Source: Roseovarius autotrophicus (GTDB lineage: Bacteria > Pseudomonadota > Alphaproteobacteria > Rhodobacterales > Rhodobacteraceae). From it: a DNA stretch of 64,000 nucleotides. Below, in pieces: positions 39,992 to 48,615 of this stretch (position 1 is its first letter; the number at the start of each line of letters is the position of its first letter). A program made the translations under genes and the position numbers. The stretch covers positions 186,001 through 250,000 of the forward strand of contig NZ_JAGQDH010000003.1 of NCBI RefSeq assembly GCF_018069895.1. Reading direction: 5' to 3'. The notes beneath the pieces were generated by a model that saw nothing but the letters and a program-made list of their open reading frames with translations, was not told the DNA's origin and made no database searches.

Positions 39992-40340
39992 TGAAAGGGA
40001 CCGCGTGATTCGCGCCGTCTCGACGTTGCTGGAGCGCGAGTTGAACTGCCTTTTGCGCGGTGACCTGGCATCGCTTGCGACCCTTGCCGGCGAGAAGGAG
40101 GTGCTTGTCGCGCAACTCCGCGCGACGGGCGCAATAGAACCCGCCCTGTTTGCCGATCTGCGTGAAAAGGTTATTCGAAATCAGGATCTTCTGGATGCGG
40201 CCTTGCACGGAATTCGCCGGGCCAGCGCCCGCCTTGCCGCCTATCGGCAATTGCGGAAGGAGATGGCAACCTATGACCCTCAGGGTCGCAAGGCGACCAT
40301 CCCCGGCGCTGTCCTGCATCGCCTCGAGCGTCGGGCCTGA
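39981..40340 (+). CDS. FlgN-like flagellar chaperone
   Basis: 119 residues from ATG 39981, which lies inside the end of the flgJ-like gene, with AGGAG at 39968-39972. It is all-helical (ERDRVIRAVSTLLERELNCLL, shown for AVSTLLERELNCLL; LLDAALHGIRRASARLAAYR). Length, position and the LLxxE-type first helix fit FlgN, the export chaperone for hook-associated proteins. Similarity is weak, as is usual for this family. Confidence 0.7.
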   Translation: MANDERDRVIRAVSTLLERELNCLLRGDLASLATLAGEKEVLVAQLRATGAIEPALFADLREKVIRNQDLLDAALHGIRRASARLAAYRQLRKEMATYDPQGRKATIPGAVLHRLERRA

Positions 40341-40549
40341 AGGATTTGTCTAGAATGCACGCGAATTTCCGGTCCGGCATTAGCACTCTTTTAGGGGATC
40401 GCGGGCAAGTCTTGCCCTGCATCCGGCGACGGGTGGCGCAGCCGGTCCGATAGCGATCCGGTCGCAGACGTCAGAACGACATTCAACGCTGCCCGAACGG
40501 GCGAACCGGAAAACGGGCGCGACCGCGCCGTATCGTAGAAGGAACGAAC
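40341..40549 (+). other. Flagellin upstream region
   Basis: A 209-base gap between the flgN-like gene and flagellin. I find no convincing sigma-28 (TAAA-N15-GCCGATAA) or sigma-54 match. It should contain the flagellin promoter and a leader on which FlaF/FlbT could act. GAAGGAAC precedes the flagellin ATG. Confidence 0.4.
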
Positions 40550-41410
40550 ATGTCCAGTATTCTGACCAACAACAGCGCCATGGTCGCGCTGCAAACCCTG
40601 CAAAGCGTCAACAAGGGTCTCGCCAAAGCGCAGAACGTGATCTCGACCGGCAAGGAAGTGGCGACCGCCAAGGACAACTCTGCCATTTTCGCGATTTCCA
40701 AGGTCATGGAATCCGACGTCGCGGGCTTCAAGGCGATCTCCAACTCGTTGGCGGTCGGCGAGGCGACGGTGGCGGTCGCATCGGCCGGGGCCGAGCAGAT
40801 CGTCTCGGTTCTCAAGGAAATGAAGGAGCTGGCGGTCGCGGCCAACAGCGAGACCGCCGATTTTGCCAAGATCGAAGCCGATATGCTGCAAAAGCAGGAA
40901 CAGATCGTTCAGATCATCGCGGCGTCGCAGTTCAACGGCGTGAACCTGCTGGCCACCGATGTAGACGGCAACGGCGGCACGCAACTGACCGTTCTTTCCT
41001 CGCTCGACCGGGCAGGCCAGAACGACTCGACGAATGCCAACCCGCCCACCGTCTCGACAATCGACGTGGCCGGTGTGGATTTCGAGGGGGCTCTTGACGT
41101 TGCCATGCGGACATCGATCACCAATGTGGCCACTGCCGCGACCGCGCTGGTCGAGATCGAGGGCTACCTGCAAACCGCGCTCGAGGGTGCGGCCTCGCTC
41201 GGGGCGTCGGCCAAGCGCATTTCGGATCAGGGCGAATTCGTGGGCAAGCTCACCGACGCACTCAAGTCCGGCATTGGCGCCCTGGTAGACGCCAATCTGG
41301 AGGAGGCGTCGGCACGTCTGCAGGCCTTGCAGGTTCAGCAACAGCTTGCCACTCAGTCGCTCTCGATTGCCAACCAGGCCCCGCAATCGATCCTGGCGCT
41401 GTTCCGGTAA
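40550..41410 (+). CDS. Flagellin (short, D0/D1 core form)
   Basis: 286 residues, much shorter than enterobacterial FliC (about 500), so it has only the D0/D1 core and almost no surface domain. The N-terminal coiled region is SSILTNNSAMVALQTLQSVN with GKEVATAKDNSAIFAIS. The C-terminal D0/D1 is LQALQVQQQLATQSLSIANQ, ending APQSILALFR. It assembles the flagellar filament after export. It is followed by a strong hairpin, then flaF and flbT. Confidence 0.95.
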   Translation: MSSILTNNSAMVALQTLQSVNKGLAKAQNVISTGKEVATAKDNSAIFAISKVMESDVAGFKAISNSLAVGEATVAVASAGAEQIVSVLKEMKELAVAANSETADFAKIEADMLQKQEQIVQIIAASQFNGVNLLATDVDGNGGTQLTVLSSLDRAGQNDSTNANPPTVSTIDVAGVDFEGALDVAMRTSITNVATAATALVEIEGYLQTALEGAASLGASAKRISDQGEFVGKLTDALKSGIGALVDANLEEASARLQALQVQQQLATQSLSIANQAPQSILALFR

Positions 41411-41416
41411 ACCACC

Positions 41417-41444
41417 CAGGGGGCATCCTTCGGGATGTCCCCTG
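41417..41444 (+). promoter_or_regulatory. UUCG-capped 12-bp hairpin between flagellin and flaF
   Basis: CAGGGGGCATCC (41417-41428), loop TTCG (41429-41432), GGATGTCCCCTG (41433-41444). All twelve positions pair (one G-U) and the loop is the extra-stable cUUCGg type. No T-run follows, so it is not a classical terminator. It lies 7 bases after the flagellin stop and 44 before the flaF start. It is likely a 3' stabiliser or processing/attenuation element that raises flagellin mRNA over flaF-flbT, which is inference. Confidence 0.75.
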
Positions 41445-41488
41445 ACGCACGCCACAGGCCCCCCGGCGCATCATTGGAAGGAACCGAG

Positions 41489-41866
41489 GTGAACGCAATT
41501 CTCATGGCCCAGGCCGCGTTCCGGTCACAGGTCCAGACCGTGCGAACCCCGCGCGCCCTGGAATATGACGCGCTTGCCCGCGTCACACGCGGTCTCAGGA
41601 ACGCGCCGGTCGACAGGCCGGATGCCATCGGACGGCTTGCGGCTGCGGTGCACGCCAATCAGGAATTGTGGATTCTGTTCGCGGTCGATGTCGCCGATCC
41701 GCACAATCCTCTGCCCCTGACCCTGCGCGCACAGATTCTGGAACTCGCGAGGTTCACGCGCGTGCACAGCCGGAGGATCCTGCTTGAGGGGGCCTCGGTT
41801 GAACCGCTCGTGGATATCAACATGGCGCTGATGCGCGGACTTGCCGGACCAGGGAGAGAACAATGA
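41489..41866 (+). CDS. flaF: Flagellin synthesis regulator FlaF
   Basis: 125 residues from GTG 41489, with GGAAGGA upstream; the sequence after the start (NAILMAQAAFRSQVQTVRTPR) matches the FlaF N-terminus. Blocks EYDALARVTRGL and NQELWILFAVDVADPHNPLP are characteristic. In Caulobacter FlaF is needed for flagellin translation and secretion and counters FlbT. It overlaps flbT by four bases (ATGA). Confidence 0.92.
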   Translation: MNAILMAQAAFRSQVQTVRTPRALEYDALARVTRGLRNAPVDRPDAIGRLAAAVHANQELWILFAVDVADPHNPLPLTLRAQILELARFTRVHSRRILLEGASVEPLVDINMALMRGLAGPGREQ

Positions 41867-42270
41867 GCGGACTCGTTCTCAAGCTTGGACCGAAAGAACG
41901 TGTGCTCGTGAACGGGGCCGTGATCGAGAACGGCGATCGGCGCTCGCGCTTGTCGGTGATGACGCCGGACGCGCGCATTCTGCGGCTGAGGGATGCGATC
42001 CATCCGGACGATGCCACCACGCCCGTGAGGCGCGCCTGCTTTGCGGCGCAGCTTGTTCTTTCAGGCGATGTTTCCCCCGAGGACATGCGCCACCAGATGC
42101 TGCGCCGGATCGAGGAACTAAGTCAGGTTCTGCGCGATCCGGACAGCCGCGCGCTGCTTGTGCGGGCCAGCGACGCGTTGCTCGCGGACGAGCATTATGC
42201 CTGCCTCAAGGCTCTCCGCGCGCTCCTGCCCAGAGAGGCGCGGCTGCTGGCCCATGGTGATCCGACATGA
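41863..42270 (+). CDS. flbT: Flagellin mRNA regulator FlbT
   Basis: 135 residues. FlbT signature: SGLVLKLGPKERVLVNGAVIENG (shown for LKLGPKERVLVNGAVIENGD), then RILRLRDAIHP and the helical C-terminus. In Caulobacter FlbT associates with the flagellin 5' untranslated leader and promotes its decay when the hook is incomplete. It is coupled to flaF upstream and to the DUF1217 gene downstream by ATGA overlaps. Confidence 0.93.
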   Translation: MSGLVLKLGPKERVLVNGAVIENGDRRSRLSVMTPDARILRLRDAIHPDDATTPVRRACFAAQLVLSGDVSPEDMRHQMLRRIEELSQVLRDPDSRALLVRASDALLADEHYACLKALRALLPREARLLAHGDPT

Positions 42271-43061
42271 CCTTTTCCCCGATCATTCCTGTTGGTGGCC
42301 TCGTCGGTCTGACCCTCCTGAACCGGACCCTGGCGCGGCAGACGGAGCTATTCAACCAATCCCCGACCCTGAGGCGCGATACCGAGTATTTCGAGCAGAA
42401 CATAGCCGCCGTCCAGACCGTTGAGGATCTTGTATCGGACCGGCGGCTTCTTCGCGTGGCACTCGGGGCGTTCGGGCTTCAGGACGACATCGACAGCCGC
42501 GCCTTCATCGGCGCCATTCTCAAGCAAGGCACCGAGGCCCCGGACGCCCTTGCCAACCGGTTGGCGGATGACCGGTATCGCCGGTTCTCTGATGCCTTCG
42601 GTTTCTCCGGCTCGGCACCTCCCCGAACCGGCGAGGAAGGTTTTGCCGCTTCCATCCTCGACAAGTTCAGGCGCCGGGAGTTCGAGACCGCGGTGGGGTT
42701 GCAGGACGAATCCCTCCGGCTTGCCCTCAATGCCGAACGCGAGCTTGCAGAGCTGGCCCTGGATGAGGGATCCGACAATGCGCTCTGGTTCCGGATTCTC
42801 GGAACCCCGCCGCTGCGGCGGGTATTCGAAGTGGCCCTGGGTCTGCCTCGGGGCTTTGGTCAGCTCGATATCGACCGCCAACTTGAGGAGTTCAAATCCC
42901 GTTCCGGCCGACAATTCGGAGCGGCCAGCCCGAAGGATTTTGCCCAGATCGACATCCGGGAGGCACTCTCGCGCCAGTTTCTGCTGCGCGAGCAGTTGTC
43001 GAGCGTCGGTTTCCAGTCGTCTCAGGCGATCGCCCTGAGCTTGTTGCAGAACGGACGTTAG
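42267..43061 (+). CDS. DUF1217 flagellar-associated protein
   Basis: 264 residues, starting within the flbT stop (ATGA). The DUF1217 family recurs in alphaproteobacterial flagellar clusters. Visible features are a helical repeat-like organisation with FEQNIAAVQTVEDLVSDRRLL, LGAFGLQDDIDSRAFI and FRRREFETAVGLQDESLRLAL (each shown in part). Its role is unknown. It is last of the fla-flaF-flbT-DUF1217 run. Confidence 0.82.
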   Translation: MTFSPIIPVGGLVGLTLLNRTLARQTELFNQSPTLRRDTEYFEQNIAAVQTVEDLVSDRRLLRVALGAFGLQDDIDSRAFIGAILKQGTEAPDALANRLADDRYRRFSDAFGFSGSAPPRTGEEGFAASILDKFRRREFETAVGLQDESLRLALNAERELAELALDEGSDNALWFRILGTPPLRRVFEVALGLPRGFGQLDIDRQLEEFKSRSGRQFGAASPKDFAQIDIREALSRQFLLREQLSSVGFQSSQAIALSLLQNGR

Positions 43062-43549
43062 GCATGCGCAGCGGTGCGATCACCGATACCCGGCCGGGAA
43101 CGAAGGGGCCCTGGATCAGCCCCGACAGGAGGGACGGGCCGCCCCGGACCGGGCATATGGATGCAAGCGGCGCGGTCGGTGTCACCAGAGACCTGCCGTG
43201 GCGGTGTGGCGAAGACGTGCGTCAGGCTTTCTGCTCTGCGACACGGTCATGGTCACCAGGCGCGCGCGCCAGAGCGGCGCCCTGCTCGCGGCTATCGGGG
43301 AGGGCAGAGATTTCCCAGAGAGCGCCGCGCGCTTGCAGACGCGCCAAGGGGCCCCTCGCCGCGCCGCTGACATGCGGTGGCGCCAAGAGGCCGCGGCGCG
43401 ACAGACACGGCAGGGATGCGATCGGCCCGTCAAGCAGGCGCAGCACTTCGGCGATCGATGTGACTCCGAAAAAAATCGAAATGCCGGGGGAATTTTTCCG
43501 GCCGGACCAGGCATGGCGACCCGCGCGTGGGCGCGCAGGGCACGGGCGT
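43062..43549. other. 488-base gap downstream of the flagellar run
   Basis: It holds no credible complete gene. Plus-strand open frames here have arginine-rich shadow composition. The minus strand has a short stretch of Rrf2-like sequence (43222-43470, listed separately). An AT-richer patch (GAAAAAAATCGAAATG) lies at about 43468-43483. Confidence 0.5.
43222..43470 (-). pseudogene. Possible Rrf2-type regulator remnant
   Basis: The minus strand reads VTSIAEVLRLLDGPIASLPCLSRRG, then ARGPLARLQARGALWEIS, ending in TGA (43222-43224). SIAEVLRLLDGPIA followed by CLSR resembles the dimerisation/cluster region of Rrf2-family regulators. There is no HTH N-terminus: upstream is the end of rmuC in a different frame. 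A GTG could start a 70-odd-residue peptide instead. I treat it as a probable C-terminal fragment. Confidence 0.3.
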
Positions 43550-44725
43550 TCAGGGCTTTGGTTGATCCGGCAACCGGGGCAGCGGCGGCTCTGGTTCCGG
43601 GGCGAGTTCCTCGAAGTCGAAATTGTCCAGACGCCGCGCGCGGCGGCCGGCCTTGTCGGCGGAAATCCTGATATCCGAGATGTCCTTGGCCGCCTGATGG
43701 AAATGGCGGTCGAGGTTCTCGACCCGCGCGCCAAGCCGGTCCACATCGGCGAACAAGAGGCCCAGTTCGCGCCGGATCGCGCCCGCCTGTTCGCGCATCC
43801 TGGCATCCTTGAGGATTGCGCGCATGGTATTGAGCGTTGCCATGCAGGTGGTGGGCGAGACGATCCAGACGCGCGCGGCAAAGCCCTCGCGCACCACCTC
43901 GGGGAAATTGGCGTGCAACTCGGCATAGACCGCCTCGGAGGGCAGGAACATGAGCGCGCCATCGGCGGTCTCGCCATCGAGGATGTATTTCTCGGAGATG
44001 TCCTTGATATGCTTGCGCACGGAGGCGCGCAGGAAACGGGCGGCGGCGGCAAGGTCAGGCTCGGTGGCGGCGCGGCGCAGGGCCTCGTAGGCCTCCAGCG
44101 GGAACTTGCTGTCGATGCAGATCGGCCCCGGTGGATTGGGCAGGTGGATGAGGCAATCCGCGCGGCGGCCATTGGACAGCGTGGCCTGCAACGTGTAGCT
44201 GTCCGAGGGCAGCGCCTTGGTGACGATATCGGTCAACTGGATCTCGCCAAAGGCCCCGCGCGTCTGCTTGTTCGAGAGAATGTCCTGCAACGAGAGCACA
44301 TCGCCCGAAAGTTTGGTGATATTGTCCTGTGCCTTGTCGATGGTCTGCAGGCGCTGCTGCAATTCGCCAAGGCTCTGTGCCGTGCGGCGGGCAGAGCCTT
44401 GCAGGCTCTCGGTCATCTGGCTGCCGACCTCGGCGAGGCGTTTTTCCATCAGTTGCAGCATATGGGCCTGGCTCGCGGCCTGTGCCTCGGAGACATGGTT
44501 GAGCCCGCCGGCAAGCTGGTGCTGCCCGTCCGAGAGCCCCTGCACGCGCGCGCCAAGCTGCATCATCTGCTGCGCCAGCGGCTCGGCCAGACGCGCCGAG
44601 CGCGTGGCGGCGCGCAAGGCGGCGATGAGCAGGACGAGGATCAGCAAGAGCACGCCCGCCCCGATCAGCCCCGCAAGTGCAGCCGGATCGGCGGTGTCGA
44701 GAGAATAGGGACCGATCTGGATCAT
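43550..44725 (-). CDS. rmuC: DNA recombination protein RmuC
   Basis: 391 residues from ATG 44723-44725, overlapping the mutL stop (ATGA). It has an N-terminal membrane segment ([21 protein letters not shown]) followed by a long coiled coil (about 50-150). The nuclease-like RmuC core has [44 protein letters not shown] and [14 protein letters not shown]. RmuC limits inversions at short repeats and may be a membrane-tethered nuclease. Its coupling to mutL suggests co-expression with mismatch repair. Confidence 0.93.
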   Translation of the reverse strand: MIQIGPYSLDTADPAALAGLIGAGVLLLILVLLIAALRAATRSARLAEPLAQQMMQLGARVQGLSDGQHQLAGGLNHVSEAQAASQAHMLQLMEKRLAEVGSQMTESLQGSARRTAQSLGELQQRLQTIDKAQDNITKLSGDVLSLQDILSNKQTRGAFGEIQLTDIVTKALPSDSYTLQATLSNGRRADCLIHLPNPPGPICIDSKFPLEAYEALRRAATEPDLAAAARFLRASVRKHIKDISEKYILDGETADGALMFLPSEAVYAELHANFPEVVREGFAARVWIVSPTTCMATLNTMRAILKDARMREQAGAIRRELGLLFADVDRLGARVENLDRHFHQAAKDISDIRISADKAGRRARRLDNFDFEELAPEPEPPLPRLPDQPKP

Positions 44726-46554
44726 GTGCGGCCGAACAATCGTTCGATATCCGACAGGCGCAGTTCCACATAGGTGGGCCGCCCGTGGTTGCACTGGCCG
44801 GAATTGGGTGTGCGCTCCATCTCGCGCAGGAGTGCGTTCATCTCCTCGGCCGACATGCGGCGGCCCGAGCGGACCGAGCCGTGACAGGCCATGCGCGAGA
44901 GCACCGCATCGATCCGCGCGCGCAGCGTGCCGCTGTCGCCTGCGTCGCGCACCTCATCGAGGATGTCGCGCAAAAGCGCCGTTGCGTTGATCGGGCCAAG
45001 CAGCGCGGGCGTCTCGCGCACGGCAAGGCTGCCCGCGCCGAACGGCTCGATCACGAGGCCAAGTGTGGCCAGATCGGCGGCGTGGTCCATCAGGGCCGCG
45101 CAATCGGTCTCGGGCAGGTCCACGATTTCGGGGATGAGCAGGGCCTGCGCCGTGATGCCCGTGGCAGCCTCCGCCTTGAGCCGTTCATAGACGAGGCGTT
45201 CATGCGCGGCGTGCTGATCGACGATGACCATGCCCGTTTCGGTCTGGGCGATGATGTAATTCTGATGCAGTTGTGCGCGCGCGGCCCCCAGCGGCAGGGC
45301 GGTGGCGGGGGGCTCCCCGGCCCCGTGCGGGGCCTCTTCGACGCGTCCGCTCCACGCTCCGGCCATCTCGGCGAAACCGGGGGATTGTGCCTGATAGGAG
45401 AGGCTGCGCGCCTGCGCCGAGGGGCGATCCATCTGGTAGGGCTGCGCCGGACCGGGGGCCCGGAACGCCCCGAGCGTGGCGCCGGCGACAGTCGAGGAGG
45501 CGCGGTGCCCGGCCTCGGCCAGCGCGTGGCGCAGGGCCGAGACGACGAGGCCGCGCGCCAGCCCCGGATCGCGGAACCGCACCTCGGATTTGGCCGGGTG
45601 CACGTTCACATCGACAAGATGCGGATCGCAGTCGATGAAAAGCGCCGCCGCCGGGTGACGGTCGCGCGCGAGCACGTCCTGATAGGCGGCGCGCAGCGCG
45701 CCCGTCAGCATCCGGTCGCGCACGGGCCGCCCGTTGACGAAGAGATATTGCGCCACCGCCGCGCCGCGCGAATAGGTGGGCAGCGCCGCAAGCCCCGACA
45801 GGCGCACCCCCTCGCGCGTGGCGTCGATCCGCAGCGCATTGTCGGTGAACTCGCGCCCCATGATCCGCGCGAGGCGGTCCGAGAGCGCATCAAACAGATC
45901 GCCTGTCTCGGCCTCGGCGCGGAAGGTGACGCGCCCCTCGCCCCCGCCCGAGACATCGCGCAGCGTCACCGCCACGCGGGGTGCTGCCATGGCGAGGCGC
46001 TTGACGGTATCGGCGATGGCCTGCGTCTCGGCGCGGTCCGAGCGCAGGAACTTGAGCCGCGCTGGCGTGGCGTAGAAGAGGTCGCGCAGGGTGACTGTTG
46101 TGCCGGGCCCACGCGCCGCCGGTCTGACCGCCCCCATCTGCCCGCCGCTCACCGTGATTTCGGCCCCGTCCTGCCCCGGCACGCGCGCGGCGATGGTGAG
46201 CCGTCCGACCGCGCCGAGCGAGGGCAACGCCTCGCCCCGAAAGCCGAAGGAGCGGATGTTCAGAAGGTCCGAGCCGTCGATCTTCGAGGTGGCGTGACGC
46301 GCGAGCGCGAGGGCCAAGTCCTCGGGTGCGATGCCGCAGCCATCATCGCTCACCCGGATCAGCGTCTTGCCGCCATCGGCGACGGTGATCTCGATCTGTC
46401 GCGCGCCCGCGTCGAGCGCGTTTTCCATCAGTTCCTTGACGGCAGAGGCCGGACGCTCGACCACCTCGCCCGCCGCGATGCGGTTGATCGCGGCCTCGTC
46501 AAGCTGCCGGATGCGGGGCAGATCGGCGCTTATCTTGGGGGCGGGCGTGTTCAT
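44722..46554 (-). CDS. mutL: DNA mismatch repair protein MutL (endonuclease type)
   Basis: 610 residues from ATG 46552-46554. The GHKL ATPase N-terminus has [20 protein letters not shown] (shown for [19 protein letters not shown]), DDGCGI and [11 protein letters not shown]. The C-terminal domain carries the endonuclease motif [12 protein letters not shown] (DQHA-x2-E-x4-E) with ACHGSVRSG and [11 protein letters not shown]. It is therefore the nicking MutL found in organisms without MutH. It links MutS recognition to strand incision and lies upstream of and coupled to rmuC. Confidence 0.96.
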   Translation of the reverse strand: MNTPAPKISADLPRIRQLDEAAINRIAAGEVVERPASAVKELMENALDAGARQIEITVADGGKTLIRVSDDGCGIAPEDLALALARHATSKIDGSDLLNIRSFGFRGEALPSLGAVGRLTIAARVPGQDGAEITVSGGQMGAVRPAARGPGTTVTLRDLFYATPARLKFLRSDRAETQAIADTVKRLAMAAPRVAVTLRDVSGGGEGRVTFRAEAETGDLFDALSDRLARIMGREFTDNALRIDATREGVRLSGLAALPTYSRGAAVAQYLFVNGRPVRDRMLTGALRAAYQDVLARDRHPAAALFIDCDPHLVDVNVHPAKSEVRFRDPGLARGLVVSALRHALAEAGHRASSTVAGATLGAFRAPGPAQPYQMDRPSAQARSLSYQAQSPGFAEMAGAWSGRVEEAPHGAGEPPATALPLGAARAQLHQNYIIAQTETGMVIVDQHAAHERLVYERLKAEAATGITAQALLIPEIVDLPETDCAALMDHAADLATLGLVIEPFGAGSLAVRETPALLGPINATALLRDILDEVRDAGDSGTLRARIDAVLSRMACHGSVRSGRRMSAEEMNALLREMERTPNSGQCNHGRPTYVELRLSDIERLFGRT

Positions 46555-46605
46555 GTCACAAGACTTAGCATGAAGCCGCGCGATTCTGAAAGCGTCCCCG
46601 CCAAG

Positions 46606-46632
46606 AAAAACCCCGGGCGCGGACGCCCGGGG
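46606..46632 (-). terminator. Rho-independent terminator after amtB
   Basis: On the minus strand CCCCGGGCG (46624-46632) pairs with CGCCCGGGG (46611-46619), followed by TTTTT (46606-46610). It lies 34 bases beyond the amtB stop and isolates glnK-amtB from mutL. Confidence 0.9.
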
Positions 46633-46665
46633 CAAGCTCTCGAAGGGGTGATCGGGAGGAGGGAA

Positions 46666-48000
<1,335 letters not shown>

Positions 48001-48025
48001 GTCCTTGTCCTTTCGCTCGCGCATC

Positions 48026-48364
48026 TCAGAGCGCGTCGTCGTTGCTTTCGCCCGTGCGCACGCGCAGGGCCTGTTCGAGATCGAGCACGAAGATCTTGCC
48101 GTCGCCGATCTTGCCGGTGCGCGCGGCCCCGGCGATGGTCTCGACCACCTGATCGGCAAGCGGGTTGGTCACGGCCACTTCCAGCTTGACCTTGGGCACG
48201 AAGTTCACGGCGTATTCGGCCCCGCGATAGATCTCGGTATGGCCCGACTGCGCGCCGAAGCCCTTGATCTCGGTGACCATCATGCCGCGCACACCGATGC
48301 CGGTGAGCGCCTCGCGGACCTCCTCGAGCTTGAATGGTTTGATCGTTGCGATGATGAGTTTCAC
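48026..48364 (-). CDS. glnK: Nitrogen regulatory protein P-II (GlnK)
   Basis: 112 residues. The T-loop carries the uridylylated Tyr51 (GHTEIYRGAEYAVNF) and the B-loop is TGKIGDGKIFV. Pairing with amtB identifies it as GlnK rather than GlnB. It senses ATP/ADP and 2-oxoglutarate, and its uridylylation reports glutamine. It is first in the glnK-amtB operon, downstream of an AT-rich promoter region. Confidence 0.96.
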   Translation of the reverse strand: MKLIIATIKPFKLEEVREALTGIGVRGMMVTEIKGFGAQSGHTEIYRGAEYAVNFVPKVKLEVAVTNPLADQVVETIAGAARTGKIGDGKIFVLDLEQALRVRTGESNDDAL

Positions 48365-48450
48365 GTCTTCCCCTTTCCCTTGGCTGCACGTGAGACGTGC
48401 GCTTTGCCGATGCAGGACAATCGCTTTGGGGCGATTGGGGAAGGGTGGTG

Positions 48451-48474
48451 CGTGCCATTTCCCGGTTTGGCACG
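48451..48474. promoter_or_regulatory. Inverted repeat CGTGCCA-N10-TGGCACG upstream of glnK
   Basis: CGTGCCA (48451-48457) and TGGCACG (48468-48474) are perfect inverted repeats around a ten-base spacer, 87 bases ahead of the glnK start. This is a candidate activator site (NtrC is the obvious suspect for glnK-amtB), but the half-site differs from the enteric TGCACCA/TGGTGCA form. Confidence 0.45.
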
Positions 48475-48477
48475 TCG

Positions 48478-48532
48478 TTATTGATTAATTTATAGGCATT
48501 AATATTTATTTGCTTAATATTCATTCATGATG
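48478..48532. promoter_or_regulatory. AT-rich island between glnK and PBP genes
   Basis: About 55 bases of mostly A/T with repeated TTAA and ATTAAT steps, in strong contrast to the GC-rich flanks. On the minus strand TATAAA (48491-48496) is a possible -10 element for glnK. The island could also bind GapR or another AT-seeking nucleoid protein. Confidence 0.5.
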
Positions 48533-48615
48533 GGGACATTGCGCCGCGACGGCGGGTCTCTACATTCGGGGCGTGGCGCGGTAGACTGCCACGAAATGGC
48601 AAGCCGGGCAGGGCA

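Noticed and set aside
40380..40388. TTAGCACTC, a CIRCE half-site upstream of flagellin
   Set aside because: The partner GAGTGCTAA is missing, so it is most likely chance.
40444..40452. GTCCGATAG as a sigma-28 -10 element for flagellin
   Set aside because: No TAAA-type -35 at the required spacing.
43064..44773. Long plus-strand frame starting just after the DUF1217 gene
   Set aside because: No recognisable domain, Arg-rich start, and mostly antisense to rmuC.
48441..48460. TGGCACG near glnK as a sigma-54 promoter
   Set aside because: The -12 GC dinucleotide is absent at the needed distance on the minus strand.
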